64,000 nucleotides of DNA from Gemmataceae bacterium (GTDB taxonomy: Bacteria; Planctomycetota; Planctomycetia; Gemmatales; Gemmataceae): assembly GCA_901538445.1 (NCBI GenBank), contig LR594585.1:1-64000 (forward strand), given 5' to 3'. Shown here in pieces: positions 26,343 to 34,486 of this stretch (the stretch's first letter is position 1; each line of letters opens with the position of its first letter). The notes beneath the pieces are model-generated. The model saw only the letters and a program-made list of their open reading frames with translations. It had not been told where the DNA came from and searched no databases. A program made the position numbers and the translations under genes.

Positions 26343-26475
26343 CCCTCTCCCCTTGCGGGAGAGGGTGGCCGCGCTTGGCGGCCGGGTGAGGGGTATCGCC
26401 TCAACAACTCAACCGGCTTCACCCCTCACCCGCCGCTCGAGGACTCGCGGCACCCTCTCCCGCAAGGGGAGAGGG
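26343..26475. repeat. Dyad element, CCCTCTCCCCTTGCGGGAGAGGG family, copy 1
   Basis: 133 bp. Each end is itself a 9 bp hairpin (CCCTCTCCC, 5-base loop, GGGAGAGGG), and the two ends are complements of each other, as are GGGTGAGGGGT (near 26385) and ACCCCTCACCC (near 26420). It fills most of the gap between two prepilin genes. Four more copies are at 30842, 48968, 55616 and 59677. Confidence 0.9.
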
Positions 26476-26489
26476 CCAAGACACCGCCA

Positions 26490-27413
26490 CTACTGTCCCG
26501 ACAGGGACCGCTTCGCGAGGATGAACGGGTCGCCGCCCCAGTCGACCGGGGCCGCACCGATCCCGCCCGTCTTCGCCTTGATCGACACCACCAGTTGCTC
26601 GCCGCCCTGCTGGAAGTTGGCCGGCTTGTTCGGGTCGCGGACCCACAGGAACACCTGCCCGCGGCCCTGCGTCGAGCCGCCGGTGAGGAGCCCGCTCGGG
26701 GTGAACAGGATGTCGTAGTCGGCCCCGCCGCCGCCCGGCGGCTGCGACAGCGACAGGTCGACGCACGTGTTGGTCGGCAGCGGCAGCGTCGGCTCGCCGA
26801 GGAGCGTCCGCGGGCCGCCGTTGAGCCCGAAGTGGTACGTCCGCCACCGGGTCTCGGCCCCGAGTTGCTGGTCCGGGTACGCGTCGAGCGTCACCGTCAT
26901 CGCGGCCGAAGGCGCGCTCGCCGCGGTGATCCGGTGCCACGTTCCGAGCGTCGGCAGGTACAGCGTGCCGCCCGCGAACACCTGGGCCTGGTGGGTGGCG
27001 TTCAGCCCAACAATCTGACACGTCCGCGTCGTGACCGGGCCGGCCGCGGCGGTGTAGCTGAACTCGACGTAGGGCGCGGCGTTGGCCGCGTAAGGGGTCA
27101 CGCCGAGCGGGCCGCCGGGGTTGGGCACGAGCATCGGGGCCACTTCGATGTACTGGTACTCGGTCACCTGGTCGCGGCCGTTCCAGATGAACCGGACGCC
27201 GCGGGGCAGGCCGTCGCGGACGGCGCGGGCGCGGGCGATCTGGAGCGCGCCCTGGATCTGCGACACGGCGGACGCGGTGCGGTCCTTGTTGATGGCCGAC
27301 GGCGCGACGACCATCGCGATGGCCGCGAGCCCGGCGATGAGGGCCATCACCACGAGCAGTTCGATGAGCGTGAACCCGCGGCGCGTGCCGCGGCGGTCGG
27401 CGGCGGTGGTCAT
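26490..27413 (-). CDS. Prepilin-type protein, GspH/FimT-like
   Basis: 307 residues. The leader TRRGFTLIELLVVMALIAGL is a textbook prepilin signal, and SQIQGALQIARARAVRDG follows, matching the helical region of FimT/GspH minor pilins. The C-terminal domain is beta-rich and contains AYPDQQLGAETRWRTYHFG. The start ATG overlaps the stop of the upstream prepilin gene by 4 bases (ATGA), so the two are translationally coupled. Confidence 0.9.
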   Translation of the reverse strand: MTTAADRRGTRRGFTLIELLVVMALIAGLAAIAMVVAPSAINKDRTASAVSQIQGALQIARARAVRDGLPRGVRFIWNGRDQVTEYQYIEVAPMLVPNPGGPLGVTPYAANAAPYVEFSYTAAAGPVTTRTCQIVGLNATHQAQVFAGGTLYLPTLGTWHRITAASAPSAAMTVTLDAYPDQQLGAETRWRTYHFGLNGGPRTLLGEPTLPLPTNTCVDLSLSQPPGGGGADYDILFTPSGLLTGGSTQGRGQVFLWVRDPNKPANFQQGGEQLVVSIKAKTGGIGAAPVDWGGDPFILAKRSLSGQ

Positions 27414-28351
27414 TGCTTCGGCCCCCCCTTCGCCCCGATGGACCGGAGGCGGTAGCCCAGGATGTCGTCGATCGTGCCGAGCGGCCCGTCGGGCAATTTG
27501 TTCAGGCCGAACGAGTACGCCGTCGGCGTCGTGTTGTGCCCGAAGTCGAAAGCGGCCAGGGAATTCGTTCCGAGCGACCCGATTTGCGGTCGGTAAGTCG
27601 TCGCGTTCGAGGTGCCTGTCCAGTTGTAAATCTTGTAGCGGGGGTCGAACGGGTCTTTGGCCCCGACACCGAGTTTGGCATCGCTGAAGGGCGGCGCGTC
27701 GAGTTCGGCGGACTGGAAGAACCGCACGAACGCAATCGGGTTCCCCCAGCCGTCCTTGAACACGCGAGCGGTGCCGCCCGAGGTCATCGGGATGTCGATC
27801 TGCGCCCCAGAAAGGGCGTCATCGGCCGCGAAGTTGTTGCCGCCCTGCGCCTGCCCAGTCAGCACCGCGAACAGCGCCGCAGCGGCAACCTTGCTCGGTC
27901 CGGTTCCGGGGGTCGTGTCATTGACCGTTGCGATCGCGGTGAACGCGGTCGGGCGGCGGAACTGGACCGACCCGACGCTGAAGCTCGGGGCCGAGAGTTC
28001 CGCTGCGGTCTGCGGGAAGTTCTGGCGCAGCCGGCAGTACATGAGTACCGCAGCGGTGCGCTCCTCATCATTGTCGCAGAATGGCATGAGGTCGGTGAAG
28101 TCCTGCGAGCGCGTCGCGGGCAGCGCCTCCTGCCGCACCTTGTCGGCGATGATCTTCACCTGGTTGTCGAGGCCCATCTGCACCTTGGCGACGACGTCCT
28201 CGGAGGTGCGGACCTGCTGGGACACGCGGACCCGCTGGTACGCGGCGGTGCTGAGGCTCACCAGCAGCGCGATGATGCCGATGACGACGAGCAGTTCGAT
28301 CAGGGTGAACGCGGCCCGCGGCAGCCGGTGCGTGCGGTTCGTGTGTGTCAC
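27410..28351 (-). CDS. Prepilin-type protein
   Basis: 313 residues from a GTG at 28351 with CGGAGG 6-7 bases upstream. The leader LPRAAFTLIELLVVIGIIAL has Ala rather than Gly before the mature Phe, a tolerated substitution. The helical part RVRVSQQVRTSEDVVAKVQM is followed by a globular domain with KDGWGNPIAFVRFF, a segment seen in major pseudopilins (GspG-like DGWGNP). It could be one of the more abundant subunits, together with the next gene upstream. Confidence 0.88.
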   Translation of the reverse strand: MTHTNRTHRLPRAAFTLIELLVVIGIIALLVSLSTAAYQRVRVSQQVRTSEDVVAKVQMGLDNQVKIIADKVRQEALPATRSQDFTDLMPFCDNDEERTAAVLMYCRLRQNFPQTAAELSAPSFSVGSVQFRRPTAFTAIATVNDTTPGTGPSKVAAAALFAVLTGQAQGGNNFAADDALSGAQIDIPMTSGGTARVFKDGWGNPIAFVRFFQSAELDAPPFSDAKLGVGAKDPFDPRYKIYNWTGTSNATTYRPQIGSLGTNSLAAFDFGHNTTPTAYSFGLNKLPDGPLGTIDDILGYRLRSIGAKGGPKQ

Positions 28352-28390
28352 GGAGAGCCTCCGAGTGTGCGCCGGGCGCTTTGTGCCTAG

Positions 28391-28471
28391 GGCGAGCGGG
28401 GGACGTCAGTCCCCCGGTTGAAACCTCTGCCGCTCGGGCGTTCACCGGGGGACTGACGTCCCCCGCTCGCC
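28391..28471. repeat. Palindromic element, GGCGAGCGGGGG family
   Basis: Left arm 28391-28422 (GGCGAGCGGGGGACGTCAGT onward) and right arm 28441-28471 are near-perfect complements. It occupies the gap between two prepilin genes. Confidence 0.88.
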
Positions 28472-28482
28472 GGGCCGGGTGG

Positions 28483-29274
28483 TCAGTCCAGCCGCCCGCC
28501 GAGCAGGAACTTGCTGAAGTTGGACTGGTTGTCCTCGCCGGCCCCGGACGCGGGGAGCGCCCCGCCGCCGCCGAACGCCTTGTCGCGGCCCGCCGAGATG
28601 ATCTGGAACCCGCTCTCGTTCATGAACCGGCCGGCGCTCGTGTACGGCGTCAGCGCCACAGGCTGCCCTGAAGGCTGAAAGGTCTGTGTCCCGTAGTTAT
28701 TCTGCTTGCCACCGACCGAGGCGAAGTAGCCGTAGGGGACACCGTACACATCCACGAGCCACGCCTGCCCGTTGCCCGCAAGGGCGAACAGTTTATTGTT
28801 GGGTTCCAGCCACGGACCCTTTCGTGTCGTACCACCACCGGAGAACGGTTGTGTTGGGTTGTTCGAGAACCCTGTGAAGCTGTTCCCCGCCCCCCCGGTG
28901 AGAAAGAAGCAGAGAGTCTGGTTCCCGTCGAGCGTGACATTCGGGAGCCCGGTGGGCGAGCCGATTGGCATGTTCGGGAACGCCCGAGTCAGGACGTCAA
29001 GTTCCGGTTCATTCCCAGCGTAAGTGGACTTCAGGTTGAAGCCGCCGTTGCTCGGGATGTAGTCGAGCTTGAGTTCGTTCTTGCAGCGGCCGATGGCGTC
29101 GTGGATCTGCTGGATGCGGGCGGCGTTCTCGGTCTGGGGGCCGAGGACGCGGACCCGCTGGACGCCGGCGAGGGTGAGGCTCACCAGCACGGCGATGATG
29201 GCGATCACCACCAGCAGTTCCACCAGCGTGAAGGCCGCCCGGCGGCGGGGCGTCGTGTTCATCGAGAGAGGCAT
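28483..29274 (-). CDS. Prepilin-type protein, first of the pilin series
   Basis: 263 residues from the ATG at 29274, which has TAGGAG 6 bases upstream. The longer frame upstream reads through the palindrome at 29291-29412 and is unlikely to be used. The leader RRRAAFTLVELLVVIAIIAV (Ala at -1) and LTLAGVQRVRVLGPQTENAA are prepilin features. The C-terminal domain has AWLVDVYGVPYGYFASVGGK, comparable with the DxWGxPY segment of GspG-type pseudopilins. It directly follows the PilC/GspF gene. Confidence 0.87.
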   Translation of the reverse strand: MPLSMNTTPRRRAAFTLVELLVVIAIIAVLVSLTLAGVQRVRVLGPQTENAARIQQIHDAIGRCKNELKLDYIPSNGGFNLKSTYAGNEPELDVLTRAFPNMPIGSPTGLPNVTLDGNQTLCFFLTGGAGNSFTGFSNNPTQPFSGGGTTRKGPWLEPNNKLFALAGNGQAWLVDVYGVPYGYFASVGGKQNNYGTQTFQPSGQPVALTPYTSAGRFMNESGFQIISAGRDKAFGGGGALPASGAGEDNQSNFSKFLLGGRLD

Positions 29275-29290
29275 CGCGTCGCTCCTATCG

Positions 29291-29412
29291 GTCGAAGAGT
29301 GGGCAGTGGGGAGTGGACAGTGGGCAGTCAGGACCGAGCCCACGGAACCGTCTCCCTCCACCGCCTACTGTTGATCGGTCTTCTCTTCACTGCCCACTGC
29401 CCACTTGCCGCT
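29291..29412. repeat. Imperfect inverted repeat GTGGGCAGTGGGGAGTG
   Basis: GAAGAGTGGGCAGTGGGGAG (29294-29313) and TTCACTGCCCACTGCCCACT (29386-29405) are approximate complements. The element lies between the first prepilin gene and the PilC/GspF gene and reaches to within a few bases of the latter's stop. Confidence 0.7.
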
Positions 29413-29417
29413 GACCA

Positions 29418-30668
29418 CTACTTGCTGAGCCCTTCCAGCAGCTTGATGAGCGGCAGGAACAGCGAGATCACGATGCCGCCGATGGTGAACCCGAGGAACA
29501 CGATCATGATCGGCTCGAGCAGCGAGATCAGCGACTTGACGAGGGTGTCGACCTGCTCGTCGTAGAAGTCGGCGACCTTGTAGAGCATGGTGTCGAGGTC
29601 GCCGGTCTCCTCGCCGACCTCGACCATGTTGACGACCATGTCGTCCACGATCCGGGCCTCCTTGAGGGGCTCGGCGATTGTATCGCCCTCGCGGATGGAC
29701 TCCAAAACGCGGAGGAACATCCGCTCGAACACGGCGTTGTTGGCCGTCTCCTTCACGATGAAGATGGCCTCGAGGATCGGCACGCCCGAGCTGATGAGGG
29801 TCCCGAGGGTCCGCATGGTCCGGGCGACGATGGTCTTCTCGACCAGGTCGCCGATGACGGGTATCCAGAGCGTGGCCCGGTCGAGCGCGTAGTTCCCGGC
29901 CCGGGACAGCCGGATCGCCTTGATCAGGAGGTACAGCCCGGCCGGGAACAGCGGGATGGTCCACCAGAACTCGCTCATCCAGGTGCTGATCTTGATGAGC
30001 GTCTGGGTGGCCCACGGGAGGGTGAGCCCGAACTCGTCGAAGATCTTCTTAAACTTCGGGATGATCGCCACCATGATGAACGTCAGGATGGAGACCGCGA
30101 CGAAGATGACGACCGACGGGTACACCATCGCGCCGATGATCTTCGACTTGAGGCTGGCGGCCTTCTCGAGGAAGTCGGCGAGCCGCTGGAGGATGACCTC
30201 GAGCGCGCCGCCGGCCTCGCCGGCCTTGATCATGTTGACGTAGAGCTTGTTGAACGCCTTGGGGTGCTTGCCCAGCGCCTCGGACAGCGACTGGCCGCTC
30301 TCGACGTCCTCGACCACGTCGATGAGCGAGTTCTTGAGCACCGACGGCTTCATCTGCTTCTCGAGGATCCGCAGCGACCGGAGCACGGGCAGGCCGGCGT
30401 CCTGGAGCGTCGAGAACTGGCGGGTGAACATCACGAGCTGCTTGTTCTTGACGCCGCCCATGGCGAACGTCTTGCGGCTCTTGCCCCCGCCCTTCTTCTT
30501 CTTCTTCTTGCCGTCCTTCCCGACCGCACCGGCCACGGCGGTGAGCTTGGTGACGAAGTACCCCATCGACTTGATCTTGGCCGACGCTTCTTCCTCGTTG
30601 GTCGCCTCGACCGAGTCCTTCACCTCTTTGCCGGAGGTGTCCAGCGCCTCGTACTTGAAGTTTGGCAT
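29418..30668 (-). CDS. pilC: Type IV pilus/type II secretion inner-membrane platform protein
   Basis: 416 residues, the PilC/GspF family. The N-terminal part (about 1-60) resembles the usual cytosolic lead-in (FKYEALDTSGKEVKDSVEAT) and is followed by a Lys-rich stretch (about 50-65, DGKKKKKKGGG). Two T2SSF repeats follow: MFTRQFSTLQDAGLPVLRSL near 82 and RTMRTLGTLISSGVPILEAI near 285. Membrane spans are at about 180-200 (VVIFVAVSILTFIMVAII), about 235-250 and at the C terminus (IVFLGFTIGGIVISLFLPLI). It forms the membrane ring on which the assembly ATPases act. Confidence 0.95.
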   Translation of the reverse strand: MPNFKYEALDTSGKEVKDSVEATNEEEASAKIKSMGYFVTKLTAVAGAVGKDGKKKKKKGGGKSRKTFAMGGVKNKQLVMFTRQFSTLQDAGLPVLRSLRILEKQMKPSVLKNSLIDVVEDVESGQSLSEALGKHPKAFNKLYVNMIKAGEAGGALEVILQRLADFLEKAASLKSKIIGAMVYPSVVIFVAVSILTFIMVAIIPKFKKIFDEFGLTLPWATQTLIKISTWMSEFWWTIPLFPAGLYLLIKAIRLSRAGNYALDRATLWIPVIGDLVEKTIVARTMRTLGTLISSGVPILEAIFIVKETANNAVFERMFLRVLESIREGDTIAEPLKEARIVDDMVVNMVEVGEETGDLDTMLYKVADFYDEQVDTLVKSLISLLEPIMIVFLGFTIGGIVISLFLPLIKLLEGLSK

Positions 30669-30841
30669 CGCTGCTCCAGAGCCGTTGTGTGCGTCGAGCG
30701 CCTGGCCGAATCCCCGCGCCCCGTCAGGGGTAACGTTTCCCGGCGTGTTTCATTCCAACCCGCGGGCGGTGGGCCGGGTCCCGCGCGAACCGCGTGGCAC
30801 CGGATTGCGGTGGTCCGGTGCCGTTACCGCCTGTTCACCCT

Positions 30842-30973
30842 CCCTCTCCCCTTGCGGGAGAGGGTGGCCGCGCCTCGCGGCCGGGTGAGGGGGCGGCTTC
30901 AATATCTCGGCGGGCTTCACCCCTCACCCGCCGCTCGCAGACTCGCGGCACCCTCTCCCGCAAGGGGAGAGGG
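30842..30973. repeat. Dyad element, CCCTCTCCCCTTGCGGGAGAGGG family, copy 2
   Basis: Same architecture as 26343-26475. It lies in the 341 bp gap between PilC (start 30668) and the PilB-like ATPase (stop 31010); the rest of the gap shows no gene. Confidence 0.9.
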
Positions 30974-31009
30974 CAAGGAGCGCGAAACGGTCCGCACTCC
31001 GCACTTCGA

Positions 31010-33031
31010 TCAGGCCTCGTCCTCGAGGACCGTCTCGCGGACGACCTCGTCGAGGGTGGTGGTGCCGGCGTACAGCGCCCGGAGGCCGGAGTCGCGGAGG
31101 CTGGCGGTGCCGATCTTGCGGCAGTACGCGCGGATCGCGTCGGTGCTCACCCCGGTGCTCACCATGTCGCGGAGGTCGTCGTTCATGATGAGGAGTTCGT
31201 AGAGGCCGGTGCGGCCCTTGAACCCCAGGTTGTTGCACTTGTCGCACCCCTCGCCGTAGAAGAACTGCCGCCCCTTGACGACGTCCGGGGTCAGGTTCAG
31301 CTCCATCATCTGCTCGCGGGTCGGGTCGTACCCGGCCCGGCAGTTCTGGCACACCCGGCGGACGAGCCGCTGGGCCTGGATCGCCTCGACGGTGGCGGTG
31401 ATGAGGAACGGCTCGACCCCCATGTCGCGGAGCCGGGTCACCGAGCTCGGGGCGTCGTTAGTGTGCAGGGTGCTGAACACCATGTGACCGGTGAGGGACG
31501 CCTGGATGGCGATCTGGGCCGTCTCCAGGTCGCGGATCTCGCCGACCAGGATCACGTCCGGGTCCTGCCGCAGGATGGCCCGCAGGGCCGAGGCGAACGT
31601 CACGTCGATTTCGTGGTTGATCGGGCACTGCACGATGCCGTCGATCTCGTACTCGACCGGGTCTTCCGTGGTGATGATCTTGGTGTCGATGTCGTTGAGT
31701 TCCGACAGCGCCGAGTACAGCGTGGTGGTCTTCCCCGAGCCGGTCGGGCCGGTGACGAGCACGATCCCGTTGGGCTTCTTGATGCACGCGCGGAACTGGC
31801 CGAGGATGTCCGGCGGCATGCCGATGCGGTCGAGCGACAGGCCGACGTTGGTGCGGTCGAGCACCCGGATGACGACGCTCTCGCCGAACAGGGTCGGGAG
31901 CACGCTGACCCGCATGTCGACCGGGTTGCCGCCCACGTTCAGCTCGATGCGGCCGTCCTGTGGGAGCCGCCGCTCGGCGATGTCGAGGTTCGCCATGACC
32001 TTGATGCGGCTGGCGATGGCGGTCGCGAGGTGGCGGGGCGGCGGCACCATCTCGTAGAGCACGCCGTCGCACCGGTACCGCATCTTGTACTCCTCTTCGA
32101 ACGGCTCGAAGTGGACGTCGGACGCGTGGTCCCGGATGGCCATCAGGAGGACCATGTTGATGAGCTTGCGGACCGGCGCGGAGTTGGCCATCTCCATCGC
32201 GCCGTCGAGGTCGATCGAGTTCTCCCGGCCGTAGTTCTCGTTCCCCGCGCCGGACGCCTCCAGCTCGGAGATCAGGTTGGTGATCGACTCCTCCTTGCCG
32301 CCGGAGTACGCGCGGTTGAGCAGCGCCTCGACCTGGGCCGGGGGGGCGAGCACGGCGCTGACGTTGCGGATCCCGAGCAGGTTCTTCAGGTCGTCGAGCG
32401 CCTGGAGGTTGTTCGGGTCGGCCAGCGCGACGGTGAGGACGTCGTTCTCCAGGGACAGGGGCACGACCTTGTACAGGTCGGCCATCTGCTGGGTGACGAG
32501 CTTGACCGCGTCGGGCTGGGGCCGGGCGTCCTCGAGGTTCCCGACCCGCATGCCGAACACCTCGGCGGTCGCGGCGAGGAGCTGGTCCTCGGTCACGAGC
32601 TTCCGCTGGACGACCAGCTCGGACAGCCGGTCGTCGAGGTTCCGCATGTCCTCGTAGAGGGCCTCGAGCTGGGCCTCGTCGAGGTGCCCGAGGTCGACGA
32701 GCTTCTGCCCGAGCTGCCGGGTGTTGCTGTCGATGTGGGTGTGCCGGGCCTTGGTCGGCTTTTTGGCCGGGGCGGGCTTGGGGGAGCCGCCGGCCGGGGT
32801 CTTCGCCGCGGGCGGCACCGGGGGCTTCGCGCCGCCGGCCGCGGGCTGGGCCGGTTTCGCCCCGGCGGCCGGCGGGGTCGCGGGCTTGGCACCGGGTGCG
32901 GCCGGCGGGGCCGGCTTCGGCACACCCGCGGGGGTGCCCCCCGCGGGTTTCGGGGGCTGACCGGAGGACGCGCCCGGGGCGGCCGGCTTCTTCGGCGGCA
33001 GGTTCTTGTCGTTCGGCGGGATCGAGGACAT
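31010..33031 (-). CDS. pilB: PilB/GspE assembly ATPase with Pro/Ala-rich N terminus
   Basis: 673 residues. Residues about 1-90 are Pro/Ala/Gly/Lys-rich and probably disordered. An MshEN/GspE N domain follows (RQLGQKLVDLGHLDEAQLEA), then the catalytic core: Walker A GPTGSGKTTTLYSAL, Asp box, Walker B DPDVILVGEIRDLETAQIA, His box GHMVFSTLHTND. A four-cysteine zinc element (CQNC near 580 and CDKC near 615) marks the extension-type ATPase. It should power pilus or pseudopilus assembly with PilC. A second PilB-like gene is at 34487-36214. Confidence 0.95.
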   Translation of the reverse strand: MSSIPPNDKNLPPKKPAAPGASSGQPPKPAGGTPAGVPKPAPPAAPGAKPATPPAAGAKPAQPAAGGAKPPVPPAAKTPAGGSPKPAPAKKPTKARHTHIDSNTRQLGQKLVDLGHLDEAQLEALYEDMRNLDDRLSELVVQRKLVTEDQLLAATAEVFGMRVGNLEDARPQPDAVKLVTQQMADLYKVVPLSLENDVLTVALADPNNLQALDDLKNLLGIRNVSAVLAPPAQVEALLNRAYSGGKEESITNLISELEASGAGNENYGRENSIDLDGAMEMANSAPVRKLINMVLLMAIRDHASDVHFEPFEEEYKMRYRCDGVLYEMVPPPRHLATAIASRIKVMANLDIAERRLPQDGRIELNVGGNPVDMRVSVLPTLFGESVVIRVLDRTNVGLSLDRIGMPPDILGQFRACIKKPNGIVLVTGPTGSGKTTTLYSALSELNDIDTKIITTEDPVEYEIDGIVQCPINHEIDVTFASALRAILRQDPDVILVGEIRDLETAQIAIQASLTGHMVFSTLHTNDAPSSVTRLRDMGVEPFLITATVEAIQAQRLVRRVCQNCRAGYDPTREQMMELNLTPDVVKGRQFFYGEGCDKCNNLGFKGRTGLYELLIMNDDLRDMVSTGVSTDAIRAYCRKIGTASLRDSGLRALYAGTTTLDEVVRETVLEDEA

Positions 33032-33080
33032 TGGCGGTCACCGGGGTTCGGGGAGGTTCGGGCGGTCGCGGCCGGGCCAC

Positions 33081-34238
33081 TCAGTCCTCGTCGTCCTCGT
33101 CATCGTCGTCGTCGTCCTCCTCGTCCTCGTCGCCGCCCTCCTCGTCCTCGTCATCGAGCGCGCCGCGCTCGGCGGCCGCGATCTTGGCCGCGAGCTCGGT
33201 CGGCCGGCTCGACTTCAGCAGCACCTCTTCCTTCTCGCACAGGTCGTCCTTCCACAGCCGGAACAGCATGTCGTCGAGCAGGAACATGCCGTTCTTGCGG
33301 CCGGTCTGGATGCTGGAGTCGATGCGGTACGTCTTGTTCTCGCGGATCAGGTTCCGGATGGCCGGGGTGACGACCATCATCTCGTAGGCGGCGATCAACC
33401 CCTCCGGCTTCTTCGGGAGCAGCGCCTGCGACAGCACGCCGATGAGCGAGCCGGAGAGCTGCGTGCGGATCTGGTCCTGCTCGTCCTGCGGGAACACGGT
33501 GATGATGCGGTCCACGGTCGAGGCCGCACCGGACGTGTGGAGCGTGCCGAACACGAGGTGGCCCGTCTCGGCCGCCTCGAGCGCGGCCCGGATCGTTTCG
33601 AGGTCGCGCATTTCACCGACGAGGATGCAGTCCGGGTCCATCCGGAGGGCGCGGCGGATGCCCTCCTTGAAGTCCGGCGTGTCGATGCCGATCTCGCGCT
33701 GGTTGATCGTCGATTTCTTGTGCTTGTGGTAGTACTCGATCGGGTCTTCCAGCGTGATGATGTGCTTGTCGTAGTTGTCGTTGAGGAAGTTGATCATCGA
33801 CGCGAGGCTGGTCGTCTTGCCCGAGCCCGTGGGGCCGGTGACGAGCAGCAGGCCGCGGGGCCGGATGATCAGGTTGCGGATCGCCTCGGGGGTGCGGAGC
33901 TGCTCGAACGTGAGGAACTGCGACGGGATCCGCCGCATGACCATCCCGATCGTGCCCTTCTGCTTGAACACGGCGACGCGGAACCGGAACCCGTCCACGT
34001 ACTCGATGGCGAAGTCGGCCCCGCCCTTTTGCTGCAGCTCCTGCTGGCACCGGTCCGGGGTGATGGACTTCATCAACCCGGTGGTGTCGTCGGGGTCGAG
34101 GATGCCGCCGCCAATGTCGAGCTTCCGCATCCGCCCCTGGTGGCGGACGACGGGCGGCTGGCCGACGCTGATGTGGAGGTCGCTGGCCTTGATCTGGATG
34201 ACCGTGGCCAGCAACTTCTCCATCGAAACCTTCGCCAC
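33081..34238 (-). CDS. pilT: Pilus retraction ATPase PilT with acidic tail
   Basis: 385 residues from the GTG at 34238 (reads VAKVSMEKL), which has GAGGG 6 bases upstream; the frame upstream of it has no similarity. PilT features: DLHISVGQPPVVRHQG near the start, Walker A GPTGSGKTTSLASM, HKKSTINQREIG, Walker B DPDCILVGEMRDLETIRAAL and GHLVFGTLHTSGAASTVDRI. There is no four-cysteine zinc element, as expected for PilT. The last about 24 residues are almost all Asp/Glu, unusual for the family. Its presence points to a retractable pilus rather than a pure type II secretion system. Confidence 0.94.
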   Translation of the reverse strand: MAKVSMEKLLATVIQIKASDLHISVGQPPVVRHQGRMRKLDIGGGILDPDDTTGLMKSITPDRCQQELQQKGGADFAIEYVDGFRFRVAVFKQKGTIGMVMRRIPSQFLTFEQLRTPEAIRNLIIRPRGLLLVTGPTGSGKTTSLASMINFLNDNYDKHIITLEDPIEYYHKHKKSTINQREIGIDTPDFKEGIRRALRMDPDCILVGEMRDLETIRAALEAAETGHLVFGTLHTSGAASTVDRIITVFPQDEQDQIRTQLSGSLIGVLSQALLPKKPEGLIAAYEMMVVTPAIRNLIRENKTYRIDSSIQTGRKNGMFLLDDMLFRLWKDDLCEKEEVLLKSSRPTELAAKIAAAERGALDDEDEEGGDEDEEDDDDDDEDDED

Positions 34239-34486
34239 GTGATGCCCTCGCCCACGGTTGGGACGACACGACGCCGGCCGACGAGCGGAACGGTCGTGGT
34301 GGCCGCGGTCCAACGCCCCGGGAGAACGGACGCACGTTCCCCGCTCCCGGTGTCGCATTATGCGGCCACTGCGCGTGTCACCCAAAAAGATAAAAGCTCC
34401 CCCCGCCGATCCGGGGGCACGTCCCTGAGTCGCGGACCGAAGGCGTCCCGCCCCCGGACGTTAAGTGCTGCTGTCAGAACGTCGCG

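Noticed and set aside
30795-30808. TGGCACCGGATTGC resembling a sigma-54 promoter
   Set aside because: The spacing between the two boxes is one base too short, and the strand points away from the pilus genes.
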